NCBI RefSeq assembly: GCF_000002425.4
Contig: NC_037275.1
Coordinates: 6,949,777-7,013,776 of the forward strand
Origin: Physcomitrium patens
Lineage: Eukaryota > Streptophyta > Bryopsida > Funariales > Funariaceae
Length of the DNA: 64,000 nt
Reading direction: 5' to 3'
Every line of letters starts with the position of its first letter. Position 1 is the stretch's first letter. Under the pieces are notes generated by a model that worked only from the letters and a program-made list of their open reading frames with translations, was not told where the DNA came from and did not search any database. The position numbers and the translations under genes were made by a program. This document shows positions 12,561 through 25,139 of the stretch, in pieces.

Positions 12561-12996
12561 TCCATAGTTCATGAAGAATAGTAAAAATAACCATAGGTGC
12601 TACAATACTTAGATCAATACATCCAATTTCATGTGTTTCAAATGCAAAAGCCTTTCTATGACGTGAAAGCATATTCTTATTATATTTTTCTTCATATTTT
12701 GTCAAAAATCCATCACATCTAATATTTAATCCATGTAATGTAGCATCCATAAATTTATGCCCTATCTTCCTTGGATCCTTTAAATTTGGTTGTGTGGATG
12801 CTCCACTTATCCTTTCTTTACAATTTGATGGTAGTAGCAAAGCCACTGGTTTGACTTTTTTTGCTATTAATTTATACTTAGTTTTAATACGTACCTCTTG
12901 GTGACTTAAATTTTCTATAAATCCTTGAATTTTATCATAAAATTCTTTAGAACACACATTAATAATTCTATTCTCTCTTTGTAATCCACATTGCAA
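12553..12996 (-). pseudogene. Protease to reverse-transcriptase linker frame, gypsy copy C
   Basis: An open frame of 147 codons with LLPSNCKERISGA and LKDPRKIGHKFMDATL. It is homologous to the decayed segments at 49990-50180 (copy A) and 59340-59530 (copy B). It is the best-preserved version of this lineage-specific linker in the window. No domain of known function is recognised. Confidence 0.65.
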
Positions 12997-13559
12997 TAAA
13001 TAATTTAATTTACCTATAGTATTTATAAAACCTATTTCTTCAAATGTTCCTCAAATAAACTCATTTTCAACCAATTCTCTATTTTCTTTCAAGTTTTGTT
13101 CAATATTTTTAATGTAATATTTTTCCAACCTTTTCATCTTATCAATAGTCTTAAAAGGTAATAAACAATCTTATGTCATTCCAATAAGTCCAGTAGATAA
13201 TATCTCTTCTTATAAACTAAGCGAGAGCATTTCTCTCACTAATCCATTGCAATCTCGCCTTATAATGGTAAACAATAAAATTCCTCAAGGTCTTCAAATT
13301 TCGCATTTGATAATGGCTTTTCTATCAAATTATTATGATTTTTTTCATGATTAATGCAAACAATTAAAAATTATAATGCATTCATTCCATCTTGGCTTCT
13401 TATTCTTGCATAAGCTAAATCTTCATCTATTACTTTTGTTTCTATTCATGTGGCAATAATATATGGTTGTCACATTATAATAGGATATGTAAATATGTCT
13501 TGCACAAAGAAATTTTGTTCATGAATAATATCTCTTATTGTCACCTTCATATTTGAATA

Positions 13560-13760
13560 AGCTTCATACAAATCTTCCTTTGAATTGTTTGTTGCTCTTA
13601 TCATCCAATGATGTTTAATATCAATAGACCATTTTTTCTTCTAATATAATTCATTTGACATCAAATTGATTTAAGAACCATGATTAATCAATGCTACAAT
13701 TGGTTCCTCTAAATCTTCCAATTTTATCAAATTTTCTTTAGTAGTTCTTGTCTAATTACT
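13560..13760 (-). pseudogene. Aspartic protease, gypsy copy C (altered active site)
   Basis: The active-site segment at about 13673-13694 reads A-L-I-N-H-G-S followed by a stop and I-N-L-M. Copy A reads V-D-H-G-S at the same place, so the catalytic Asp has become Asn by a G to A change. This domain would have cut the Gag-Pol polyprotein. No Gag is recognisable upstream. Confidence 0.6.
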
Positions 13761-13910
13761 TCTAAAATAATGATTAGAAGCTTGAATGACATTGTCCTTT
13801 TGTGTAAATCTTACTTGCAAGACATCTCCAAAATTTTGCATTTCATGTTCTTCATCTTCATTGCTTTCTATTACTCTTATTTTTTGTGCATTTATACTTT
13901 GTATTCATTT

Positions 13911-14166
13911 ATATTTATATATATTTTAAAAATATAATTTAAAATTTTCATAATAATATAATAACATCTATAATGTTTCTATGGTTAATATTTATTATTT
14001 GGAGTTGTAGAAAGATTTTATTTGGTATGTAAAACTTAAAATTTTATTCTATGGTTGAATAATAATATTATTATAAAAGAAAAATTTATGTAGTTATACA
14101 AAGTAAATAATAGATACAATTGCTATGTTATGTCGTATACAAAGTATTTAAAATATATAAATGAAT

Positions 14167-14205
<39 letters not shown>

Positions 14206-14740
14206 AACATTCATTTAATTCAAAAAACTTATTGACATGATTAAGAACGAAATTGATTATGTTATTATTTGTATTAGCTATATGAAACAACCAATAATAA
14301 GGTAGAAAGATTTAAAATGAAAATTTCAAAAATATGTTTGTTAGCCTGTATTGTAATTATCAAAAAATTCAGTACCTCAATGAAATAATATGTATATATA
14401 TATGTATATACATACATATATATATAGGAATATTTATTAAAAAATATTAATATTTTAATTTTTTTTAAAATCACTTAGAGATTAAAAAATTGAATACTGA
14501 ATGTCAGAATAATAATGTTTTTTTAATTTTTTATTCTTTGATTTTCAAACAAATATATACATATACATATATGTATGGAAACTACACACTTAGCCAGAAC
14601 TATAATGACGCAACAATCATACATATTCTGTGGATACCCGCATTAATTAACGTATTTTTATCCACATTTTCGTCACAAGATATCTTATTTGATTTAGTAG
14701 AATGCTGGTACACCCACTCATAGAGCTGGCCCCATCCAAA
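13911..14740. other. AT-rich, microsatellite-containing spacer
   Basis: No gene or LTR is recognised. The stretch contains an (AC)n(AT)n run at 14165-14205 and mixed TATG/TACATA runs at 14388-14426 and 14555-14577. Open frames here are rich in Tyr and Ile and look like products of base composition. GC content begins to rise after about 14600 toward the UMP kinase gene. Confidence 0.6.
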
Positions 14741-15157
14741 TCCCAGCGATAAAGTACCTACAAACGAACGATATCGTCGTGTAGGGCCAACGAACGAGTG
14801 AGGAAAAGTAACGATAAAGTAAGAAAAAGGAAACGGTCAAGGAAGCAAAAGACTTATCCTCTTCCACTTGACCTAGAAAGGTCACCTGCTCCAGCTCCTC
14901 AGCCGAACACGCGCGGCTATTCCACACCCTCCGATCTTTCACCCCCTCCCTGCATTAGAACCGTCGATGTCGGTAGAATGCAAGAAAGCATGGTCGCCAT
15001 GGTTGATTTGTCGACGTCGTCGTTAAGCTTGTCGATCCGTTGCAGCATTTATTTAACGTATTTGCAGACTATTTGCGGTGATTGCGGTTTTTTGGTATTT
15101 GTTTGGCAGTTGTTCAAGAAGAGGAGGAGGGTAAGGAATCGAGGGCGGTGTTAGGAG
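14741..15157 (+). promoter_or_regulatory. GC-richer upstream region and probable 5' leader of the UMP kinase gene
   Basis: Base composition changes sharply here from AT-rich spacer to balanced sequence with many CG dinucleotides, as expected for an unmethylated gene promoter and leader. No convincing TATA box can be placed, so the transcription start is unknown. An upstream frame with three in-frame ATGs (14978, 14990 and 14999) runs to a TAG at 15152-15154, three bases before the main start. Whether it is in the mRNA depends on the unmapped start site. Confidence 0.5.
14978..15154 (+). other. Candidate upstream open reading frame before UMP kinase
   Basis: ATG CAA GAA at 14978 opens a 58-codon frame that ends TAG GAG ATG, so the stop sits just before the UMP kinase ATG at 15158. 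The peptide ends in a basic stretch (KKRRRVRNRGRC). If transcribed, it would force reinitiation or leaky scanning. If transcription starts further downstream, it is irrelevant. Confidence 0.35.
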
Positions 15158-18060
<2,903 letters not shown>

Positions 18061-18337
18061 ATCATTTTCTGTATATATGGAATATTACCAGGATTGGCTA
18101 AACATATCTTGGATCTCTTTTAGAAATTTATGAAAATTCATTTGTGCCCACGACATCAGGGTATCCTAGCATATTTCGACAGAAAGTAATATAACTTAAA
18201 GAGTTTTGCCTAAAATTGTGCTTTTAGCTCCAAAATATTTGTTGTTTCTCAGATTTTACCGAAGTAATATATCTATCAAATACTTTCATTGGCAAACGTC
18301 ACTTCCTTTGCTGTAGCTGTTCAAAAGTATTAGTTTG
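18061..18337 (+). other. Probable 3' UTR and downstream region of UMP kinase
   Basis: Composition is intermediate between gene and spacer. I see no unambiguous AATAAA signal. The region ends at the left LTR of the copia element, so natural 3' processing sequences beyond about 277 bases would now be displaced to after 24366. Confidence 0.45.
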
Positions 18338-18459
18338 TGTTGAGAATGTTTAGAAAGACACAAGAGTAGTAGTAAGTAATTCATATTGTAGCTATAGTAT
18401 TTATTGTAGACTATAGTAAATATCATGGAGAGCATCTTCTACATTTAATGCTCTCCACA
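18338..18459 (-). repeat. 3' LTR of the copia element (internally deleted)
   Basis: Both ends match the 24110-24366 LTR (tgttgagaat at the left, ctctccaca at the right), so the minus-strand LTR is TGTGGAGAGC ... AACA. The stretch corresponding to about 24155-24285 of the other LTR is absent. Confidence 0.88.
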
Positions 18460-18599
18460 CTCTTTCTTGCTCATCATAATATTTACATAATATAAAATTT
18501 GTATAGAATTATGATCTATACTTTTTTGTAATTTCATAAGATCAACAATTGTTGCTTCATTAAAACCTTATCTAGGAAAATCTTATTGTATTTGAGAGC

Positions 18600-19257
18600 A
18601 AAACCATAGATTAAGGACAAAAAAGTATAACATCATTTTCTTTAATTACTTAAAGAGTTTATTAACTTTCTTATTCAAGAAAAGCAAGTGGCCTCATACC
18701 AATGCCATAAGTATGACAACAATGGTTGCATAATGGGAGAGCTTTGGTGAAGAGATCAACAAGATTATTTATAGATTCAATTTTTTTAATTATAAGTACT
18801 TGATCAGTAATCAAGTCATGGATATAACTAAAATACTTTGGATCAATATGCTTTGTCCTGTCGCCTTTAATGAAACCAATTTGCATCTGTGTAATACAAG
18901 CACTACTGTCTTTATCACTATTGTCTATAATACCATAGATTAAGAACAAAAAAGTATAACATCATTTTCCTTAATTACTTAAAGAGTTTATTAACTTTCT
19001 TATTCAAGAAAAGCAAGTGGCCTCATACCAATGCCATAAGTATGACAACAATGGTTGCATAATGGGAGAGCTTTGGTGAAGAGATCAACAAGATTATTTA
19101 CAGATTCAATTTTTTTAATTATAAGTGCTTGATCAGTAATCAAGTCATGGATATAACTAAAATACTTTGGATCAATATGCTTTGTCTTGTCGCCTTTAAT
19201 GAAACCAATTTGCATCTGTGTAATACAAGCACTATTGTCTTTATGCAAGTTAGTTGG
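18600..19257 (-). repeat. 329-bp tandem duplication at the 3' end of the copia element
   Basis: 18600-18928 and 18929-19257 are nearly identical, offset by 329 bases. Each unit carries the last part of the RNase H frame, including the stop after MRPLAFLE, plus the following untranslated DNA. The units differ at only a few positions, mostly A/G or C/T, so the duplication is younger than much of the decay in the rest of the element. Confidence 0.92.
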
Positions 19258-19800
19258 AAAATCATCATATGAAAATCCACAAGTTGTTTGAATGAATTTA
19301 TCAATTGATCGCAACCAAATACATTCTCGAGATGCTTCATGTAAGGCAATAATTTCTACATGGTTAGATGAAGTTGCAGTTATTGTTTGTTTTATTGATT
19401 TCCATGATATTGCAACTCCATGTCTTAAAAATACATATCTTGTTTGAGATTTAGCTATTGCAGCATCAGATTTATATCCCGCATCACAATATTTAATCAA
19501 TTTTGGATTTGCAGATTGCAAGTAATATAATCCCAAGTCTTCAGTACCTTTTAAATAACGTAATAAATATTTGATGCCATTCCAATGTCGTAGTGTTGGA
19601 CGTGTACTATGACTTACAAGAACACTAACTGCAAATGCAATATCTGGTCTTGTAGATATAGCCAAATATAAAAGTGCTCCAACCATTGTGAGGTATGGAT
19701 ATTCATTTTCCAATATTTCCTCCTCCTCCTCGCATGGACGGTATGAATCATGACTATCACGACCACGTCCAACCATTGATGTGGACAATGGATAAGCATC
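19000..19800 (-). pseudogene. Copia RNase H and end of reverse transcriptase
   Basis: An open frame of about 262 codons. Recognisable copia signatures in order are YLTMVGALLYLAISTRPDI, RYLKGTEDLGLYY, CDAGYKSD, SQTRYVF, ATSSNHVEIIALHEASREC, DNSACI and TKHIDPKYF. The catalytic Asp of CDAGY, the Glu of HVEIIAL and the Asp of KDNSA are present, so this domain looks intact apart from an early stop upstream. It degrades the RNA strand of the RNA-DNA hybrid. Confidence 0.88.
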
Positions 19801-19838
19801 AATCGTATTGAATCTCTACAAGATTCGTCTAATATACG

Positions 19839-20560
19839 TTAGTTGGTAGAGAAAAATGCTACCATCTGTGAATGCATAATCTGAAGACCAATGCAAAAAG
19901 TTATTTTTCCTAGCATTTTCATCTCAAATTCACGTATGAGTAAGTTAGTAGCTGCAACACATGTAGATTTAGTGCCCACTAGGTTAAGATCATCAACGTA
20001 TACAGCGATGATCACAAAATCAATTTTATCTTGTTTGATAAACAAACAAGAGATTAGTAGATCACTTACAAACTTATGTGTAATTAAATAATCTCAAAGA
20101 CGTTGATACCACATGCATCTGGATTGTTTTAAATCACATAAGGCCTTACATAATTTAATACCACAATATTGTCTTAGAGTAGGTCCATTTGGAGTTCCTG
20201 TTTCTAAATCAAGTGGAACTTTCATATAAATATTTGCATCAAGAGAACCATATAGATATGCAGTTACTACATCCATCAGATGCATCTCAAGGACCGCATA
20301 AATTGCCATTCCAATAATATATCAAAATGTAATTGAATCCATGATTGAAAAATATGTAGATTCATAATTAATGCCAAATTATTGAATAAATCCTTGAACA
20401 ACAAGATGAGCTTTATAGTGGATTATTTGACCGTGAGCATCTCGCTTGCATATTAATACCATCTTATATTCCACAGGGCGAGATGTAAGAGTGTCTACAA
20501 TTGGACCAAAGACTTTCCTCTTATACAAAGAGGTATACTCTTCATCAATAGTAATTTTTC
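19839..20560 (-). pseudogene. Copia reverse transcriptase, interrupted
   Basis: The catalytic motif AVYVDDLNLVG (YVDD) is intact in the frame at 19839-20045. The frame at 20094-20309 holds the fingers and palm segments with MDVVTAYLYGSLDANIYM and KALCDLKQS. Stop codons at the junctions (about 20091 and 20310) break the polyprotein. Confidence 0.85.
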
Positions 20561-21215
20561 ATTTTGATGAATAACAGCGACACATTGCTTCTTTGATTGT
20601 TTGAGGTTCAAGATCATCTTCCTTGCAAGAAAAGGCTTCTATAATCATACATGCAAATGATTCATCTACCATAATAGATGGTCTATCCCAAATATCATCT
20701 ATAGCACAATACAGAATAGATAATTCTTTACTCAACTTGTTTTTATTCCTTCCAATTCCAAGATTGTTTTTCATAGGAATTGAAGGTACATTATGTATGG
20801 ATGTATCATCATGAATTGGTAGTCCTGCAGGATGAGTGATAATTTCTTGAGAAATAATACCAGGTTTAATCAATTTTATAGCTTTTTTTTGACGTGGTTG
20901 CTTATCTGGTCTACGAGTTTTTTTAGTTGTTGTTGTTATAACTTGAGGTATTGTAGTCAATGGCACTGCAATCTAAGCCTCATTAATAAGAACTCTTGTA
21001 ATTTTAGGTGCATCATTGAAGCCATTAGATGTTTCATCTATGATCCATTTTTGATGCAAAATCTTAGGAACTTAAGTTTTTGCCAAAGGTGTCCTAGGAT
21101 CGAGATTCATTGTAAACATTTCTAGTGCTTCAAATATGAGTACTTTATTTCTTTGTTGATTGGATACTCCTCTTTGAAGTGATGGGGATACATTTTCTTC
21201 AAAACGACAATTTTA
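20561..21215 (-). pseudogene. Copia integrase to reverse-transcriptase linker
   Basis: The frame at 20559-20966 is basic and proline-rich at the start, with RRPDKQPRQKKAIK, and ends with LEPQTIKEAMCRC, resembling the conserved 'P.t..EA' entry to copia reverse transcriptase. Stops separate it from the integrase frame. Confidence 0.7.
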
Positions 21216-21900
21216 CTAACGTGCACGTAATAATGTGCCAGTTGATGGATCAACAATACAAATAATGCTTGGTGAATTAAAACCAACATATATGCCTTCT
21301 TGTCGATGAGCTCCAATGGTACGTTGTTGAGGTTTTGGTACTAGAATCCAAGCATGGCAACCAAATATTCGTAAGTGAGATATATTTAAAATACAACCTG
21401 AAATGAGCTCATGTGGTGAAACAATTTCAAGAGAAGAAAGGCGGAGGCATATTAATACTGCAACATATAAAACTCCATGACTCCACATAAATGCAGGTAA
21501 ATTTGCGTGAAGGAGGAGTGGCCACGTAATGAGTTGTATACGCTTTATAAATGACTTTGCAAGTCCATTTTGAGCATATTTATGTAGAACACAATATGTC
21601 AACTTAATTCTTGTTGTAGTATAATAGTCTTCAAAAGACTTTGATGCAAATTCTTTTGCATTATCCATATGTAATTTTTTTATAGGATAATCAAGAAAAT
21701 ATGCCCGAAAACAAATAATCATAGATATAAGATTGGCAAACATCATGTTTTGAGTTAATAATAATGAAACATGTGATTGTTTACTTGATGCATGAACAAG
21801 GACTAAAAAATAATGAAATGGTCCCGATATTGGATTAATAGGACCACAAATATCACCATGCAATCTTTCAAGCATTGGTGGTAATTCTTATAGAAGTTTC
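21216..21900 (-). pseudogene. Copia integrase core, catalytic Glu lost
   Basis: The frame holds LHGDICGPI (first Asp), LHMDNAKEF (second Asp) and QNGLAKSFIKR, where copia integrases have Glu in the 'NG.aE' position. The Lys here is a single G to A change and removes the third residue of the D,D-35-E triad. The C-terminal GYVGF-like block (EGIYVGFNSPS) is present. Confidence 0.87.
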
Positions 21901-22418
21901 CAAATTGAAGGTCGAGTAATCATCTTACCTTGCACGCATGCATGACATAATTCCGTAGAGTCTACATTTGCAAGCTTTAAATTGTGTCCAGTTATACATG
22001 GAATGATCTTTCTAAATAATGTAGATCTTGGATGTCCCAATTGTCCATGCCAGAGAGAAGCACAACTCTGTGTGATAGATGATGAAAAATTAAATATAAT
22101 GGGAGGCCAAATTACAATTCAATATAAACCATTTTTTATAGCAAAAGCTTTTTCAACAACTTTATGGTTCTTCGCAAGAACCAAAACCTCTTTTTTATTT
22201 AAAATGGCAGTCAAGAAGTGATAACCATTGATACGCACATCTCGATAGCTGATTAGACTTCAAGATATTGAGGGTGCAAACATCACATATTTATATTTTA
22301 TGATAGAATCCATAGGTAATTTTACCATCATTGTACCTTCTTGAAAACAAAATGCATTTGCTCCAGCTATAGTCATCATATTTTTAGTTTGCCAAGTTGA
22401 AGTTTTTTCAATAAAAAA

Positions 22419-23370
22419 TCATCTATCCCGTAGGATAATATGTATTATTGTAGAATCAATGAATACATCATTTGATTCATGATTAGAGGTTTTGTCATTC
22501 ATATAAGCTTGTAAATCATCAACACCAATTGAATCCATCGATGCATCTATGGTATGAACTTCACGAGCCTCAACTCGTAGTTTCTTATTTTTTTGGAATA
22601 TTTTAATAAAATATTTTGAAGTACGATACACATGTGCTAAATGTCCAATTATTTCACATTTATGGCAAGAATAATTTTTTCTAATTTTTATTTTTTTATT
22701 ATAATTAATAGTAGAACATTTATTCTTTCCATATGGGTAGAAATGGTCATGACTATGACTACCTTGATACTTATGAGCACGTTTGCCATATTTATATAAT
22801 TTTTTCTTAGACTTTGAAATATTAAGTGCATGAGATTTTGAAATTGTGGTTCCAATAGAATGAGCTTCTGCATCGTGCAAGAGTAGCTCATTTTGCTTCT
22901 CTGTAAGAAGTAGATAGGACATGAGATCAAAATGACTCTAAAATTTCATGTTCCTCTATTATTGTATAAGTAAAGCAAATATAGGAGGAAATATAGAGAG
23001 AATTTTTTCAATCATTTCTTCTTCAGAGATGTTTTGTCCACATAATTGTAATTGTGAGACAATACTATACATTTCACTATTGAAAGCATTTAAATTTAAA
23101 AAATCCAAAATATGTAAATGTGTCCAATTATGACGTGCATGTGGAAGAAAAATGGTCTTTTGATGATCAAACTTGGATTTAAGATTCTTCTAAAGTCATG
23201 CAGGATTTTCCATTTGCAAATATTGATGTTATAATGTAAATACAAGATGACGACAAAGGAAAAGAAGAGCTTTTCAACGGATAGTAAGAGGAATAGAAAT
23301 ACTTATTATAAGAGATTCTTTAAACATAATGGCATCTGAGAGTTGTTTTACAAATAAATTTGTTTTTGCC
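22419..23370 (-). pseudogene. Copia gag with broken zinc knuckle
   Basis: The frame 22419-22922 is Lys/His-rich and contains a CX2CX4HX4 knuckle at about 22623-22672 (CHKCEIIGHLAHVYR). The fourth ligand, normally Cys, is Tyr by a G to A change. Upstream gag continues with stops to about 23370, where a Met-Ala-Lys-Thr start-like segment occurs (minus strand of gtttttgccat). Gag would coat the element RNA. Confidence 0.75.
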
Positions 23371-23599
23371 ATTTTTACTTATAATAGATAATTATTTCTA
23401 TCATGGTAGAAATAAAAGAGCTTGAAAATATTGGGATACAGTAGTAATAATTGGAACCATAGTAGAAGCAATTGAAGATGTTGAAGCACTCATTATAAAT
23501 AAATCTATAAAGAAAATACAAGATCAAGTAAAAAAATTGAGTAAAATATATCTTAAAATATAAAATCAAATAAAATGATAAACTTGAACTTGAAATCAA

Positions 23600-23648
23600 A
23601 AAAAAAAAATAATAATAATAATTATTATTATTATTATTATTATTATTT
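23600..23648. repeat. (AAT)n/(ATT)n run able to fold on itself
   Basis: About five AAT units run directly into about nine ATT units, giving a self-complementary microsatellite in the leader of the copia element. Confidence 0.9.
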
Positions 23649-23649
23649 T

Positions 23650-23960
23650 AAAGGATATTGTGGATTGTGGTAGTAGAGCAGTAGCAGGACGGTGGTGGTA
23701 GTCAACAATGGCGGTAGGGCAACAAAAGTAAGGTAGCGACGATAAGGTGGCAACAGTAGGGCAGCAGCAATAGTGGTGACGAGGCGGCAATGGTCTCAAC
23801 GATGGGATCTATGACTGTTGGCGATCAGTGGCAATGGCAATCAACGACGGAGTTGGCGGTTGTTCGACGGCAGTTTGGCAGGAGACGTAGGGTGCAACAT
23901 GGAGGTTGAGCTAGAGCAAGTATTCTAAGTAAGCAGGTTACAGAGTAGACCAAGTGCTCT
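23650..23960 (-). other. GC-rich leader of the copia element
   Basis: Between gag and the 5' LTR lies about 300 bp with many GGT, GGC, GCA and CGA trinucleotides on the + strand (C-rich on the coding strand). It stands out sharply from the AT-rich surroundings. The open frame it gives on the minus strand is His/Cys/Pro-rich and looks like a by-product of composition. Confidence 0.7.
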
Positions 23961-24109
23961 AAACAAGCAACTAGTGTGTGAGAGGTCAGCAAGAAGTGTA
24001 GTAAAGATCATGAGTCAAATAGGGAGTAGTAGTAGCAACAAGTTTGAAGAGTCAAGACTAGAGCAAAAAAAATTGCAATAGCATATAAAAGAGAGTAGTG
24101 TTAATAACG

Positions 24110-24366
24110 TGTTGAGAATATTTAAAACGACACAAGAGTAGTAGTAAGTAATACACACACAGATACACACATACTCAAGAGAGTTTCTAAGGAAAGAGAG
24201 CTTTACACATAAGTCTATTGATATGGTTGTGTCACGTATAAAAGAGGAGAAGGGAAGAGGATAAACAATTCCTCTCCACTACATTCCAAATACTGTAGCT
24301 ATAATATTTACTATAGACTACAATAAATATTATAGAAAGTACCAACTATATTTAATGCTCTCCACA
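24110..24366 (-). repeat. 5' LTR of the copia element
   Basis: A full 257-bp copy, with tgttgagaat at the left and ctctccaca at the right. It contains a TATA-like run (gtataaaagagg near 24236-24247 on the + strand) and CA-rich segments missing from the other LTR. Confidence 0.88.
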
Positions 24367-25139
24367 ATTTGAAACTCACTTACAACATCAAGTCTCAAAA
24401 ATATAGAGGATATAAAAATATGTAATGTTAAGGATCAAATGTAAAGTTTGAAGGAGAGGCAAAGATTGAGTTGTTGAAGCATATCAACATCATAACTCTT
24501 ACAGTGGAGAACATTGATTTTAATCAAGAAGTTGTGAGGGAGGATGTAATTGGGTGCAGATTACATTTATGCTATTGATTACATTTATGATGGTTTAAAG
24601 TTCTTTGAGCAGCCTTCGTTGCACCTAATTAGATGTGAGTACCGTATTGTATTTCTATCTTTATTATTATATTAAATGATGCAAAATTTTGAAGGCGTTG
24701 CTTGTGGTGCTTTAGTGGAGCTCTTCATATTACATGAGACTTTTAAGTTGCTGAACAAAGTTTGACCAACATATGATTTATCTTAATATGTCAAAGTTAG
24801 AAAATAGGTGAGTGAATAGAAGATTGTCAAATAATATTAGAAACATACTTTAATCTTTTTACTACATAAAGGTAATTAATAGGTATTTTAAATCATTGAT
24901 AATGTTCTATATCAAGTTTAAAAGTCTACCAAGTTATTTGATTATTAATAAAATCTTCATCACTACCTTCATCAAAACCTTCAAACAATACATTCTATAT
25001 ATTAGTAAGTATAGTATCTACCTTAACAGAATCAATAAGAATTAAGAGTCTTTTCCAAGATTGTGGAATTATTCATGTTGTATCTTTCTATCTATTTAAG
25101 ATAAGACATATCTCTCTAAAAAATCTTTATTTTAATTCT
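24367..25139. other. Spacer with a possible coding remnant
   Basis: Near 24450-24590 the + strand gives an open stretch of about 45 codons of ordinary composition (around INIITLTVENIDFNQEVVRED) ending at TGA. A second frame (DYIYDGLKFFEQ) follows near 24575-24650. GC content is a little higher than in the neighbourhood. I do not recognise a family. It may be a remnant of a gene that neighboured UMP kinase before the copia insertion, or chance. Confidence 0.25.

Larger units (their letters stand above)
7894..13910 (-). mobile_element. Ty3/gypsy element copy C, 5'-truncated
   Basis: On the minus strand the order is protease, reverse transcriptase, RNase H, integrase, purine-rich tract and 3' LTR, the Ty3/gypsy order. 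It shares protein and LTR ends with copies A and B. Gag and the 5' LTR are missing: recognisable homology stops near 13910 just upstream of the protease, where (AT)-rich microsatellite DNA begins. Many in-frame TAA/TAG/TGA codons show it is long dead. It is more divergent from A and B than they are from each other, and its LTR is longer because of internal repeats. Confidence 0.85.
18338..24366 (-). mobile_element. Ty1/copia retrotransposon, complete but inactive
   Basis: It is flanked by direct LTRs (18338-18459 and 24110-24366) with a 5-bp target duplication gtttg (18333-18337) and atttg (24367-24371), one G/A difference apart. The minus-strand order is gag with zinc knuckle, integrase, reverse transcriptase, RNase H, the copia order. 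A purine tract (gcaagaaagag, minus strand) abuts the 3' LTR. After the 5' LTR the minus strand reads cgttattaacacta, resembling the CGTTATCAGCACGA found at this place in some plant copia lineages, changed by transitions. Stops, a lost integrase Glu and a lost zinc-knuckle Cys make it non-autonomous. The 3' LTR lacks about 130 bp present in the 5' LTR. Confidence 0.92.

Noticed and set aside
23596..23799. His/Cys/Pro-rich small protein on the minus strand
   Set aside because: It lies in the GC-rich leader of the copia element and begins in a trinucleotide run. The composition explains the residues.
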